Numbered from the stretch's first letter, positions 23,273 to 36,423 are shown. The stretch is DNA of 64,000 nucleotides from Corylus avellana (GCF_901000735.1 NC_081541.1:6441021-6505020); one strand, 5' to 3'. Notes: generated by a model not told the origin, from the sequence alone. A program made the numbers and translations.

Positions 23273-24618
23273 ATGGCACCGAAGAAATCAAGGACTCGCC
23301 GGACTAGAGTGGTGCCCAACCGGAGGAATGGCCACCGGCCGTCAAGTTGTACGGCGGGTAGGAGACCCTCGCACTTCTTCAAGATCATACTCCCCTCTAC
23401 CACTGATGACAAGAAACTGGTAATGCCTTCTCACTATACCTACGATGCTTGTTTCTTTGTCTTTTTGTTTCTGTAATATTTTGGTGCTGTTGCATTCTGC
23501 ATTGACAGCATTGTGTTCATGGTAGTATCATACCATGATGGGTTTCTTGGTTCTTGTTTGTTTTGGCACTTGGAAGTTGGAAATAACAAGAAAGAGGTTT
23601 AATTCATTCCTAGTTTCAATTTACGGCCCATTTTTGTTTGTTCAACATGGGATGGAGCTAGATATAATTGCGGATAATTATATTGATATAACAAAATTCG
23701 AATAATTTAATTTAAAAATAGTGATTGGGGTTTAAAGATTAATTAATTAATAAATTCTGGCCAACAATTTCTTGTTGCAAATTTTGATAGCTCTTCAACG
23801 TCATTTGGTACTGAATTTCCTCTGTTGACGAGGTTTCTACACCTTTAAAGTTTAAAGTATGCATTGCCCTGTTTCATTTTAATCGAATTACCTTACCAAT
23901 TGATATGTTTAGGCTACAGGGGGTGAGAAACCAAAACCCAAATCAATCTTTAAAAAGTTTAATTGAAGTTGTTGGTTTGTGCTGCAATTATTTTACAAAA
24001 GATATTTTTATCTGCGTCACACGTGACAATATAACTCACCTTGGTGGTTGCAGAGGATCCCTGTAAAGTTTGTAATGGAATTTGGGGATGAACTGTCTGA
24101 TGTTGTCACACTCACTGTTCCTAATGGTCACTTTTGGCAAGTGGGATTGGAGAAAGGCAACAAGGAGATTTGGTTTGATGATGGTTGGCAGGATTTTATG
24201 GAATCCCATTCAATTCATTATGGCTACTTTTTAGTGTTCAGATATGAAAGGAATTCAAAATTCCATGTTCTTGTGTTTGATAATACTGCAACTGAGATTC
24301 ATTATCCATGGAGAGAAGATTGTGAATTGGAAGATGAGGTGGACAAGTTGAAGGAAAATGAAATGTCTAACTCAGATAAGCTGTTCCCAAAACATGAAGT
24401 AGATGGGGGAACATATGTTAGGGAAATATTTTCTGGTACATCTTCAAAAGGAAGACTCATGATGTCCAGAGGAAGAGACAGAGCAATCGAAGCAGCCAGA
24501 CTGTTGAAGCCTACAAGTCCCTCGTTCATGGCCTTCGTGCGCCCATATCATATAAGTAGACGAGGGTATTTGGTGAGCTTTTTTGTACATGATGTGATCA
24601 TGTTTTTCAAATATCACT

Positions 24619-24657
<39 letters not shown>

Positions 24658-24946
24658 ATTGTTTCACTCCTTGTTTCTTGTGCAGTATGTGCCTTATGAA
24701 TTTGCTGGCAAGTATCTTAGTGGGCATCAATTTGTCAAACTTCAAACTTGTGATGGAAAACAATGGCGTGCCTGGTGCTGTGTCCATGGTGGGAAGTCAA
24801 AGTCAACAAAAACTATAGGGTGGTGTCAGTTTTGCGGAGACAATGACTTAGCAGAAGGAGATGTGTGTGTGTTTGAGCTGATCAAGAGGAAGCCCGTTGT
24901 GCTTAAGGTCTCAATATTTCACCTGGCTGACTATGAAGTTAACTAA
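23273..24946 (+). CDS. VRN1-like double B3-domain protein, gene D (308 aa)
   Basis: Exons are 23273-23419, 24054-24572 and 24686-24946, all with phase-0 GT-AG introns. Both B3 domains are complete (first about residues 34-132, second about 200-304). It is the sister of gene C. It shares the same short linker, the GTSSKGRLMMSRG segment and the 3' UTR. Intron 2 carries a (TA)n run at 24623-24653 that is longer than in C. One residue in the conserved FCRDN motif is FCGDN here. Frame, splice sites and stop are intact. A function as a nuclear DNA-binding protein is inferred from the family. Confidence 0.87.
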
Positions 24947-26800
24947 CTTTCACACATAACTTGTCTAAACTCATAGTCAGTGGTGTTTGGCGTGCAGAAG
25001 CTTTAAGGATGTATGGTTTTTGTGTTTTTGTTTTTATATATGCAGGACTTTTCCCGGTACTGATATGGCTTGTACACAAGATTAACTCCTGATGCTAAAA
25101 CTTGTGTGTAAGCTTAATATGTTTAATTAATATGCTAAAACTTTTTTCATACTACAAATCTAATTAGTTTCTACTACGCTTAATTTGTTTTTTTTATTAT
25201 TTAACATAAATCCACAGAATCAGGATTTGCTGTATTTTTATATTATTTTTTTACCATCAAATCGTATATTTTCTAGCTATACATTGAGTTTACTATTCTT
25301 ATTCCTATATGCATGTTTCCTGGGCATGCTACTCGAACCCTCTATCAGATAAATCATTTTTGTCATGATTATTAAGATTCAATGTAACCACTGAATGTCT
25401 TTCTATAAATCACTAATTTTATGTGGGCAAAATGATGATGTTACATCAAAATTAGCGAGAAATATTAAAATTCAGTTGCACGTGGTCATGTGGGCCTTTT
25501 GTATGCAACATAAGATTGCCACTCAAGGTTTGATGGGCAGTGTGTCAAGAACTTTTTCAGTTATCTATTTTTAACTCAACTAAGTAAAGAAACTGAATAA
25601 AAAAAAAAAAAAAAAAATTTTTGTCTTTCTTCTATTTGGTATTTTTTAAAAAATTTAAAATGATATTTTTTTTCATAATAATTTCATTTTTTTAAAGAAA
25701 ATGTCATTATTAGGAAGAAAAATACTATTTTTCATTTTTTTTTAAAAAAATACTAAATAAAATAAATGCCAAAAATAGATAGGGTTGCTTTAGATTTTTT
25801 TTTTTTTTTTAAAAAAAAAAGGCAAAAGTTAAACTTTTGTTGGGCAAAAAAACTTGGTCTTTAGCGTTTGCCAAAAAAAAATACTAAGTAGAGAAACTAA
25901 AAGTAAATGCAAATTAGTTATTGATATTGAATTCCGTGTTCTCTAAATATAAAAAATAAAAATAAAAATTAAAGAATGAAAAAAAAAAAACAAAAAAAAA
26001 AAAAGAAAAGGAAAATTGTCACCGATATATCTATCTAGTATCTCTCCTATAAAAGGGAAAAGAAATTAGAAGTATTTAACTAGCCTATGCGGCTCCCCGA
26101 GAAGACCAAATCATTTGTTTAACCTATTTCTTACTTTTTGTATGCATTCCTGTATTATTTTAATTCGTTTTGGATCTATTAAGCTCACATCTTTTTCGAT
26201 TTTATGATTGTCCAATCTCTTTTCTTTCAATCTAAGAGTAGGAAAGATTATCTCTTGAAAACATTTTCCTTATTCCACTAAAAAACATAGCATGTTTTCA
26301 GTTTTCAATACCTTTTGTATTTTCCTTTTAGCTCTAATATCAATAAAATAGAAGCCTTTTAAGTGATTTTTTATTTCAGCCATTGGAAAAATAAATAAAT
26401 AAATAAATCACCTAAAATATATTATATGAATCAATAAAAAATTGATAAATAGATGTAAAAAGTTTCATTCCTCTATCGATTAAAATGGTAATAATAATAT
26501 TGGAGAGGAAAATAAAAGCTTTTAAAAAGATCTTTTACAAAATAAAATTGTAACAGAACCACCTCGAATCTACCCTTAAGTGGTCGTCAAAAGCCGTACC
26601 TGAACTACAAGCCATCATTTTCCACTTGTCCCTTGGGCTTGGGAGTATACCTTAAAATGATCAATTTCCTTCGCTCTTCTCCACACTCACTGTTCGTAGT
26701 GCGCCTTAAAAGGATCGAATTAATGTCGCTATTTTCCACTTTCAAGAAAAATTATCTTATACAGATATTATTATGGTGAAATTTCAAAAAATAATATTTT
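24947..26800. other. Intergenic region downstream of gene D
   Basis: 3' UTR shared with gene C to about 25260, then AT-rich DNA with poly-A and poly-T tracts. From 26038 the sequence is part of the large duplicated block. GCCTTAAAAGGATCGAATT at about 26703 is a relic of the CCTTAAAAG upstream motif of the B3 genes. Confidence 0.4.
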
Positions 26801-27175
26801 GAAAAGACCCTTTTAAATTTAAAAAAATTTTAATTTCACTTCTCAAATTTTAAATTTGATGCAATTTCCCACTCTGTTAATTTTTGTCGTTAAACTCTAG
26901 CGAAACTCTTAAAAATACTAAATTACCTTTCGATTTTTCTTTTTTTTTTTTAAATGAAAAAAATGGTTCCTTGAGTCACCTTGTGATTTTTCTTTTTTTT
27001 TTTCTAATAACTTTACCTTTTTTTTAATTTGAAATTTTATAAAAAAAAAAAAAGTCAAGGTTATAATGATCAATTTATCACTTTTAATGTTTAAAAACTG
27101 ACAAAAGTGATTTATAGCATCAAATTAAAAGTTTAGACGATGAAATTGTAAATTTTTGGAAAGTCAAGTTTATCC
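26800..27175. mobile_element. MITE-like inverted repeat
   Basis: TTTGATGCAATTT on the left arm pairs with AGCATCAAATTAAAAG on the right arm, and outer AT-rich arms are also partly complementary. The core is poly-T/poly-A rich. Copy 2 has it at about 47450-47820. No clear target duplication. Confidence 0.4.
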
Positions 27176-27429
27176 TATTATTGAATTTAATGTATATAAA
27201 TATACAAAGCATCCATGGAAAAATTTGTCAGAAAGTTGTTTTGCATGTACTAGTACCACCACTTAAATAAACCACTTTGAGCTCTAGAGCAAGGTCTAAT
27301 CTTGAAATTAACATATTCTTCATTTCATTTGAGTTAAATAATATTTAATTAATTATATTAGAATAATATTTAAAATAAAAATACTCTTTTATTATAACTA
27401 ATTGGAGAGAATTATGCTTCCTGTTCTGA

Positions 27430-27600
27430 AGGGAGCCGATGAGTAACATAGAGGCATTTCCAGCGTGGGATCGTTCAGTCAAAGATCGTGATAAGACTTT
27501 TCTTACTATAGCAGCGAATAATAAATCACATGGCTCACTATTGACTAAGCAATTAACCAAATATCTGACAAGATAACTTGTTTAAACTCTGGATATGCTG
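27430..27600 (+). pseudogene. Ghost B3 gene: start joined to C-terminus (start codon lost)
   Basis: The leader motif (27453-27472) and ATAGCAGCGAATAATAAATC match the start of gene A, but ATG has become ATA (27508). The text then jumps to ATGGCTCACTATTGACTAAGCA, the end of B3 exon 3, and the 3' flank AAGATAACTTGTTTAAACTC. All of both B3 domains and both introns are gone. The copy at 48186 keeps the ATG. Confidence 0.75.
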
Positions 27601-28563
27601 ATCCGCTCTGTTTTTTTTTTTTTTTTTTTTTCTTTTTGTCTATTTTTTTTTTCATTCGAAGGATTTGGACCATCCGGTGATCTGTTCATTTTTAGTTGAC
27701 GATTGACAAGGAGCCAGACGCCAAACCTGCACGATATCAATGTCATTAATTGTTGGTTCTTTCGACAAGTTTCAATGCAAATTATGGCACTTACTGTAAT
27801 ATACACCTTAAAAGAATCAATTTGCTGTTGCTATTGTCCACTCAGATCGGAAAAATGTTACATTATTCTTATTTTATTATCTATTAGACTAAATGTCGTT
27901 TTAAACTTTAGATCAAAAAATTATTTATCCTAAATTATTAGAATGTTGTCAATTAACCACAACTAAAGTTTGGAAAAAATATTATATCATTAGAGTTGAG
28001 TAGAAATTTGAGTTTTTTTCTAGGTTGCTTATAGCTCTTTAATGCATGTAAAGATGCCCTCAACCTCCGGTATCGATGATTCAATGGCTCTTTTATGGAG
28101 GCTGCTTTCCCGGAATGTGTTGTGGCAGATTCGGATCCCTCCCATATTTAAGAAAAATGAGTTTTTCATTTTCTTAATCTTAATCGTTAGATGAATCTAA
28201 GGGTCTAAAAGATAACTCAATATCAAAACCTAAAAACAAACACAATCTATCAAATTTGAATTAAAAAATTAATTAATTAATTAATTTTTTTTGTTGGAGG
28301 AGAAGCCACCCTAGAGGGACGGCTCGCCCCAGCCACCCATGGGCCGCCGCGACCCCCATGGGTAGTTGGGGTGGCCCACGGCCACCCCTAGGCCATGGGG
28401 TGGCACGCGGCCACTTCCAGCAAAATTTTTAAAAACTTCATTTTTAAAATTGTTTTTATTAAAACCGCAATCCCAAACGAACCTTACATTAGGCCCATTA
28501 ACTTTTTCATTATCTATTTTTTTTTTTTTTTAAGCCAACTAGGTAGAGAAACTAAAAGGATTT
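27601..28563. other. Intergenic region with promoter relic and GC-rich hairpin
   Basis: Contains a poly-T tract, a CCTTAAAAGAATCAATTTG relic (about 27808), and a GC-rich stretch at 28305-28425 with alternating CCACCC and GGGTGG strings. The block-2 copy has a hAT-like element inserted inside the GC-rich part. No gene seen. Confidence 0.4.
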
Positions 28564-29092
28564 GGATCCTCTCCAGTCCAGCTCATGGCTAAGACTTTTT
28601 CTCAAAAATTTTAAAGCCGCAAATGGAACACGTGTCAATTTAATAAAAATAAAAAATAAAAAATAAATATTATTTAAGATTTTTTTTAAAATAAATAAAT
28701 AATAGGGTGGCTGGCCACCCCATTTTAGCCATAGGGGGGTGGTTGAAGCCACTCTCAGGTCCAACGAGAGTAGCTGAGCCACCCTCAAGGCTCTTGGGAG
28801 TGGTTTGGCCACCCTCAACTTACAAAAAGGGGTGGCCAAACCACCCTCATAGGCCATAGTCTACCCCTGGCTGGCCATTAGGTGTGGCTCAAGCCACCCT
28901 CTAACTAAAATGGAGTGCCTAGCCACTCATTGTTTTTTTTATTAATTTGTTTATTTTTTAAATTTTAAATAATATTTTATTTTATTTTTTATTAGTAGGA
29001 TACGTGTCTTATTTGTGACCTTACGATTTATTTTTAAAAATTTCAACCATAAACTAAATAGTCTCTAATTTATTTTGGACATGAGAGAATCC
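28564..29092. mobile_element. 529-bp MITE with GGATCCTCTCCAGTCC ends
   Basis: Left end GGATCCTCTCCAGTCC pairs with inverted GGATTCTCTCATGTCC. Subterminal AACACGTGTC pairs with GATACGTGTC. The core (28707-28920) is rich in GCCACC and GGTGGC. The block-2 copy is at 52544-53060. Related elements at 41599-41967 and 62166-62575 share the GATCCTCT-AGTCC ends. Confidence 0.7.
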
Positions 29093-30897
29093 GCAAGTAA
29101 ATTTGCAAATCGTATATTGACATTAAATTTTGCCTTGAGTTGGTAATGTATTGATATTGAATTTCGTGTTCACTGAATATTAAAAAACTTAATGAATTGA
29201 AAAAAGGTAAATTTCCACCGATAAGCCACCCCTTCTTTTTTTTTTTTTTTTTCCCTTAATTTTTTTAATTTAAAATAATATTTTATTATTATTTTTATTA
29301 GTGAGATATGTGTCCAATTTGTGACCATAGAATTTTTGTTCCAGTATCTCTCCAATAAAAAGGAAATAAAATTAATAGAAGTATTTAATTAACTAGCCTG
29401 TTTTCTGTTTTCAAAAACTTTTGTATGCCCTTATAAGTGATTAAAAAAAATTCACTGAAAGAGTTGCATTGATTTATCAATTAAAGAGCTAATAATAATA
29501 TTTTAAAGAAAAAAAGCCTTTAAATTGATCTTTAATGCATGTAAAAGCTGCTCTCAACCGCTAGTATTGATGGTTCTTTTATGGAGGCTGCTCTGCCAGC
29601 ATGCGTGTATTGCTTAGAAAAATAAAAACTAAAAGAACTAATGACAGGTTGGAGGAAAACTCTGATCTAAAGAAGCATGTAATGCGTAAAAACAAATATT
29701 TTTGTTATTTTTGTTTGAAGTTTTGATAATTATAATTCAATAAGTTTTAAAAAATGATTAACGTACGTACCAAAGAAAAAAATCTGTTAAAAAAATTGAG
29801 AGTGTAAGAACATTCTCAGCAACATTTTCTATAAATTTAAAAAACAAAATTACTTTCAACTTTCCTATCTAAATGCATTCTTTCCGAAGTAAACGAATAT
29901 ATATATATATGATCGATCGTCTAATAATGCAAGATATAATATGGAACAAGAGCACTTTTCTGTTGAAGCAAAAGCCCATCACTGAATGGGTATTCTCTTA
30001 GCAGCTCAGGCAATTTGATGACCAGCTTCAGACACTTGTAAAGATATCTCATCCACCTCATGCACCGATAATGGCTACAATGATGTTCTTATTTCAAGAA
30101 CATAATTATAGCTTTTTTGATTTTTTTATTTATTTATCTTTTTAGACATGTCTGCATAAGAGGGAAAGAGGATTTGAACTAGTGACCTCCGCTTCATTAG
30201 GCGTGGTTTTAACTTATTGGAGACAGCCTTTTTGAATTTGAAAAGATGCAATGATATAAACATATTGGTTGCAGGAACATAGCAAAATAAGAATTATTAA
30301 AGTTGATGAATTTTAGGAAATAATCTCTCTTCTATTGTATAGATTTTCCTACCATATAGTTAATAGTAAAAATTCTTTCCTATTATATATAGATTTTCAC
30401 TTCCCCATCGTCTGGCATCAGGCATACTTACTGTGATAGCTTCTTTCCTTCTCGTCAGCATCATTTACTTCTCTATGAATTCCTGGGGCAGGAATATCTG
30501 TATTAACTACTCAACAAGGAATGGTTCCAACTCCAAGTTTCATCAAACAAGGCTTTGATTAGTAAACATTTGAGAACAAAAATTTGCTTCAGTACTTGAC
30601 CTCAAAAGAAAAAGTAATACTATCAAAATGTCATTCACCAGTAACCAATAATCTAGAATCAATTTGAAACAATGAATAATGAAAAGAAAAAAAAAAATAC
30701 CAATGTGCCAAACTGACACATATTATTGCTTCATCGACATAAACATCTCAAAAAATGTATCAATTAGAATTTACGAGATAGCGGCCTTAATCAGGAACAG
30801 CATCAAGATTTAAGAACCCTATTCCACTAAGAGACCTGGGTAGCTCAGTTGCAGTGATCTTATACTTGAGGAAAAGATTCTGGAAACCTAACAGTGG
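29093..30897. other. Intergenic AT-rich region
   Basis: Poly-T tracts, a (TA)n run near 29900 followed by GATCGATCGTC, and unrecognised text. From about 30095 to 31157 there is DNA that is absent from the block-2 copy. No intact gene. Confidence 0.35.
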
Positions 30898-31082
30898 TTA
30901 GCCTGAATTTTGTTCTCCATATTGTAGTATACCGTACACGTCAAGAATTCCCGGCCAGGAGGGAATGATGGATCTATTGCAGTTCTTACAGCAACCTTTG
31001 CCACTGAAGTCACATTGAATAGAGAAGTAAATAGTGGACCAACTAGAGGGATTCTGGTTAGCGCTTTTGCATATCGCAGAAC
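30898..31082 (-). pseudogene. Orphan last exon of a Rossmann-fold protein (At1g32220-like), frameshifted
   Basis: The minus strand reads VLRYAKALTRIPLVGPLFT then NVTSVAKVAVRTAIDP, which I recognise as the C-terminal part of plant plastid NAD(P)-binding proteins of the At1g32220 type. After FPPG the frame shifts. The expected ILDVYGILQYGEQ continues in another frame to a TAA at 30898-30900. A splice acceptor (TTACCTGCAG) precedes it at 31083-31092, so this is a genomic fragment and not a retrocopy. No other exons are found nearby. The family call rests on remembered motifs. Confidence 0.55.
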
Positions 31083-31480
31083 CTGCAGGTAATACATATT
31101 AAAAAGCTATTAATACAAGAATTAAAGTCCATCACCAAATGCCCTGAACAATAATGAAGAGTTTTGCACATAATAGTTATCCTGTCAGAAAGACTGCTGT
31201 CAAAGTACACAACTACACAGGTGCATATATAAGATGCAAAATGAACAAACTCCAACTGCGTACACATTCTAATGTTAATGAACAAATGAACAAAATTCGT
31301 TTACTTTTATCAAAAATTAAACCCTTTTAAGGTACCTAAGTGGACTAATTAAAAAAAAAAAAAAAAAGGTTCAAAACTCTTTCTTGGCGGTGATGATTCT
31401 CCTCTCATAACTTTTTACAGCACACTCATTAATGTCATTGCTGTTGTTTTGATAAGTTCCAATGCAATTACCATTTATCA

Positions 31481-31498
31481 CCTTAAAAGATTCAATTT
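31481..31498 (+). promoter_or_regulatory. Shared upstream motif CCTTAAAAGATTCAATTT, gene E
   Basis: This 18-mer lies 223 bp before the gene E ATG. It recurs before F (36240), G (54376) and H (59609), and with changes near the ghost units (about 26703, 27808, 47349, 48470). It may be a shared binding site or simply a marker of common ancestry. Confidence 0.4.
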
Positions 31499-31703
31499 AC
31501 CATCGGTATTTTCCCACTTTCACTGTGAATCATGAGAATGGCTGGTAAGAATAATAAATTACTTCAGCTAAGAATGCCTACTTAAATTCAGCCACTTCGA
31601 GCTCTCTAACAGATCCTGAGGGGGAGCAGAGTAACGTCGTCGAGGCATTTCCACCGTGGGATCAAATCAAACAACCATCGTGATCAGACTTTTCTTACTA
31701 TAT

Positions 31704-32774
31704 ATGGCAAGGACTCACCGGACTAGAGTGGTGCCCAACCGGAGCTATTATCACCGGCCGTCAAGTAGTATGGCGGGTAGGAGACCCTCCCACTTCTTCA
31801 AGGCCATACTCCCCTCTACCATTCACGACAAGAAACTGGTAATGCCTTCTCACTCTTTGCTTAGTTGCATGCTTGTTTTCTGTCTTCTCATTTCTTGAAT
31901 ATTACTTTGGTGGTTGCAGAAGATCCCTGTAAAGTTTGTAATGGAATTTGGGGATGAATTGTCTGATGTTGCTACGCTCACTGTGCCCAATGGTCATTTT
32001 TGGAAAGTGGGAATGGAGAAACCCAACAGGGAGATTTGGTTCCATGATGGTTGGAAGGAGTTTATGGAATACCATTCTATTCATTATGGCTACTTTTTAG
32101 TCTTCAGATATGAAGGAAATTCAAAATTCCATGTTCTTGTATTTGATAATACTGCAACTGAGATTCAGTATCCATGGAGAGAAGATTGTGAATTGGAAGA
32201 TCCGGTGGACATAATAGACTTAGATGATGCAACAAAATCGAGGCAAGAGTTGTCCGCAAAACATGAAGAAAATATAGAAACGTTGGTTGGAAAAAGATTT
32301 TCTGGCGGGTCGTCTTCAGAAGGAAGGGAGAGAGCAATCCAAGCCGGAAGGGAGAGAGCAATCCAAGCAGCCAGAATGTTGAAGCCTACATGTCCTTCGT
32401 TCATGGCCATCTCTCGTAATATGCATCGATATAACTTGGTGAGCCTTTCTACAAGATTTGATTGTGGTTTTCAAATATTTGTTTGAATATACATATTTCA
32501 ATCCTTGTTTGTTGTTCAGTATGTGCCTGCGAAATTTGCTGTCAAGTATCTTAGTGGGCATGCGTTTGTCAAACTTCAAAACTCTGATGGAAAACAATGG
32601 GATGCCCGGTGCTATGACCATGATCACCCGAATTCAGCAAAGAATATAGGGAAGGGATGGACTCAGTTTTGCATAGACAATAATTTACAAAGAGGAGATG
32701 TGTGTGTCTTGGAGCTCATCAACAAGAACCCTATTGTGCTTAACGTCTCAATATTTCACGTGGCTGACTATTGA
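31704..32774 (+). CDS. VRN1-like double B3-domain protein, gene E (302 aa)
   Basis: Exons are 31704-31838, 31920-32438 and 32520-32774. Intron 1 is only 81 bp, against 600-1300 bp in genes A-D, F and H, yet its donor and acceptor match theirs, so an internal deletion shortened it. The N-terminus MARTHRT lacks four codons (PKKS or AKKS type) found in D/F. Both B3 domains are complete, and the linker keeps VDIIDLDDA. Exon 2 has a 24-bp tandem duplication giving GRERAIQA twice, also seen in G. Compared with G it lacks 18 bp (six codons) in the linker. A DNA-binding function is inferred from the family. Confidence 0.87.
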
Positions 32775-33738
32775 CAACAAATATCTTATAACTTAGTTAA
32801 CTAGTCTAAACACTCAGGATCTGGTGCGATGCTTCTTGTCTGATGTTATGTTTTTTTTTGTTTTTCTTCGGAGGCTAATTTTTGTGGTCTTTCAGATCAT
32901 CAATGTGTTGGACTTGGACAGGTGCCGTCAGACTATAAATTTTCTCTAAATTTAATTTAAAAAATTTTCCGTTAAATGATTAAGTAATTTTTATTTTTTT
33001 TTACTTTAACTAAATGGGACTCAGAGCCTGAGAGTCCCATCACCAGCGCATAGTATTAACCAAGTTATCTCTACCGTGAATCATGTAGCAACGGTAATGA
33101 CATCCAAGGCACTAAATGGTGGAGTAGGTTGGAGAGCATGGTTGGGTATGGTTAAATTTAACGTTGAGAGGAAAAGTTGTTTATGAGTTTTGTTAAAATT
33201 TTAGATAAAAGCAAAAAATAAAGAGCTGAAAGTAAACAACACTCTAAACTTTGTGTGGTTCAAATTCAATTATAAAAGCAAAATTGAGAATTAATTTAAT
33301 CCCCCAAACTTCAAGTCCCATAATGAGTCATAGCAAGTCACAACACATATCGGCCCATGGATGGGTTATTACGGCAAAAGTGGTTAATTACGGTTAATCA
33401 GTTTTTATATATATATAATTTAAAGATAATAACATTTGAGTAGTGTTTAAAGCAAAACATGCGGAAAAAAGTCTAAAAGATGCTCAAAACTCTAAAAATT
33501 ACTCAAAAGGTTCATTACTTGAAAAGCGGTAAGTGGTTACTAACATGCTTTCAATTACCATATAACTAACCGGCTTAGTGTTTGCGGTTACTTAAAAATG
33601 ATAACCACTTAAAGAAGTCGAGGTTACTTAAAAATGATAACTACTTACAGTAATTGCGGTTGAGAGGGAATAATCGCAAATGTTTGTATATCCGGGGGCA
33701 ATGAGTATAAAATTGTTACCAAACTTTTGAAAATAAAA
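32775..33738. other. Intergenic region downstream of gene E
   Basis: Shares a 3' block with C and G (TTCTTCGGAGG to CACCAGCGCATAG). It lacks about 335 bp that G keeps at about 56070-56410. The rest is AT-rich with GGTTACTTAAAAATGATAAC repeated at about 33580-33650. No gene. Confidence 0.4.
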
Positions 33739-34112
33739 GGGAAAATTACAGTTTACCCCCCCAAAGTTGACAGCGTTTTTCAATTCGAATATCAAGGTTT
33801 CAATTTTGGCAATCCACCCCCCAAAGTTTCAAATTTTTGCAATTTGACCAATTGTATCCAAAACTTTCCATATTGCCTATAATTTTTATTTTTTTTATTT
33901 TTTATAAAAAAAAATTAGGGTGGCCGTAGCCAACCCTTTGGCCATCTAACCATTTTTGTTTTTTTTTTTTCATAAAAAATTAAAAAATAAAATAAAAATC
34001 AGGGGCAATATGGGAATTTTAGGATAATATTGGTCTAATTGAAAAATATTGAAACTTTGGTGTTTGAATTGAAAATTGGTGTCAACTTTGGGGTGTAAAT
34101 TGTAATTTTCCC
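33739..34112. mobile_element. 374-bp MITE with GGGAAAATTACA ends
   Basis: GGGAAAATTACAGTTTAC at the left and, inverted, GGGAAAATTACAATTTAC at the right, with matching inner arms (CCAAAGTTGACA on both). A short GGGTGGCCGTAGCC core is present. Block-2 copy: 57046-57450, which retains an additional segment of about 30 bp. Confidence 0.75.
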
Positions 34113-34843
34113 AAAACAAAACAAAAAAAAAAAAAACAAACTTCAACTTTAACCCCTAAAATTGCCAAGCCTTTTGCAATGTGTTCTCAAAGTTTGAAAT
34201 TTTGCAATATGGATATCTAATATATCATCCACTTTAAATCATCGATGTTATGATTTTTTATTAAATCATAATGGAATAAATAAAAATATCAAAATATTAC
34301 GTTTATATAATAATAATAATAATAATAATAAAAGAAAAAAGAAAAGAAAAAATGTTTTTTTTTTTTTCATTTTCCCAATTAAAGTCATGTTTGTATTTTT
34401 ATAAATTTTACATGGTATAAGAAACAAACATTTCAATTGTTAGTGGTTGGAGTTAACGGAAAATTATAACAATAGGATAATTGAAAGGAATTGATACATC
34501 GTACACTCATATTGCAAGTTTTTAAATAGAGGGAAATATGGCAAAAAGTGTGATGGTAAAGAATCTTTTATCGGTATGACATTTTGTTGGTGGATTGTTT
34601 AGTCCATTGAAAACGATTAGCTATCACTTGGAATAGAAGAGCATTTAAATAGATTAACTATTTTTATTCATTCTGTTTAATTGTAACACTGGAATATACT
34701 AATTAATTATATTCATTCGTTTGGTACAATGCAATATATTAGCGAATAGAATCGTATTGTGATAAAATTTTTTAAAATACCCTTATAATACAAATACAAT
34801 TTATATTAGTAAAGACTTTTTTTTTTTTTTTTGAAACATAAAC

Positions 34844-34888
<45 letters not shown>

Positions 34889-35157
34889 TATCAGAGAAGA
34901 GAGAACCAGTGAATCAGAGAAAAAAAAAATCCGTTTTAGTTTAAACTATGCAGAAACAGAGAATCAAACATATAGATGGAGAATAAAAAAATAAAAAAAT
35001 AAAAAATCCAAGAAACATAATATATTATAATTTAGTTTTTGTAAAAAATAAAAAAAAAACATATAGACTGTGCAGAAACGGTAAGATCTAACTGTATATA
35101 TATATACCCGTTTTAGTTTTATAATTCAGTGAATCAGACAAAATTCATGATTCAGAG

Positions 35158-35191
<34 letters not shown>

Positions 35192-36413
35192 TGGACCCAT
35201 ATTGGTACAGTGAATCATAATAAAAAAACATATTGATACATATAAACTATGCATAAATGGTACAAAGAATCAAAAGAAATAACAAAACATAATCAACAAA
35301 AAAATAAAAATAAAAATTGAGAAACAGTACAAAGAATAAAAAAAATCTGTTTGCACTTATAGAAAAACTGTACCAAAAGAATCAGAGAAAAAAGAGAATG
35401 AAATATAGAGACGCAAAAACGAGAAACGGTGAGATAGAGAAAGAAAGAGAGAACGAAATATAAAGAATTAGAGAGAGAACGAAATATCCAATAAATAGAA
35501 AAGAGAGATTGAAGAGAAGAGAGGGGGAGAGAGACACATTGCGCGAGAAGAGAGATCATGGGTGTGAGAAGGGTGGAGGGTTTTGTGACAATTTACACGA
35601 TAATTTTAATCCTACAGTAAATGATTAGCTAAGCCACTCATTTTTTAGTGGCTTAGTTAACCCTGTGTGTATGAGATTAATAGTCTCATGAGAATAGACT
35701 ATTTTTAGGAATAGATTATTCTCAGGAATAGAGTGTTACCAAACAAAAAACTAGCTATACTTAGTATTAGCTAGTCCGATCCAATTGTTTATTCCGGAGC
35801 CTAAATCTCACATCCATAATGGATTAGAATCCAAATCTTATTTAAAGCTAAATTGCAAAATCATTAATATTTTTTAGGGAAAAACATAAATATTCCCTCA
35901 AACTTCTTATTGTAAATCATTAATATTTCAACAATTCATAGTTGAAATGAATATTAACAATGTTAATATTGTAATAATATGGTAATTTGAGGGATGTAGA
36001 TGTATTTTTAATATTTTTAAATTGTTTTGAGCATTGATATTTTTTTAATTTGTTTCATTACACAATAAATTAAAATAATTATATATTATGTTTGGTGATA
36101 ATGCAGTTGAGTTGGACGTCTGTAAAAACTAAAAAGGAGTTGAAACTTGAAAGAATCAATTTATTGTCGACTTGTCTCAAGATTGCCAAGGAGTCAACTC
36201 AGTCAAGGACCAATGCAATTACTGACTTACTGTCATACACCTTAAAAGATTCAATTTATTGTCGCTATTCAGGATATCATGAATTTCTGTCAGTGAGAAA
36301 TTCTTAATTCTCTTATAAGATAATGGAGTAATTAATTAATTAATTAATTATAAATTATCACGTTAATTTATAAGAAAATTTAATAAAAACTATACAACAA
36401 GCATTTTCTAATT
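34113..36413. other. Intergenic region E-F, rich in microsatellites
   Basis: (TA)n at 34847-34880 and about 35161-35190, then a purine-rich stretch of AGAGAGAACGAAATAT type. ATAGTCTATTCTC-like text at 35680-35750 may be the end of another inverted-repeat element. Nothing here codes convincingly. Confidence 0.35.
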
Positions 36414-36423
36414 TATATATATA
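36414..36423 (+). promoter_or_regulatory. Putative TATA box of gene F
   Basis: TATATATATA about 195 bp before the ATG, followed by AGAAAGCAC; conserved upstream of gene H at about 59775. It is a reasonable TATA candidate. Confidence 0.4.

Noticed and set aside
33739..34112. Possible non-coding RNA gene because of the strong foldback
   Set aside because: Terminal inverted repeats and a second copy fit a MITE; no evidence of a specific RNA.
36092..36307. 71-codon frame upstream of gene F (also before H)
   Set aside because: It covers the shared promoter motif region, and the H copy differs by an indel; no family match.
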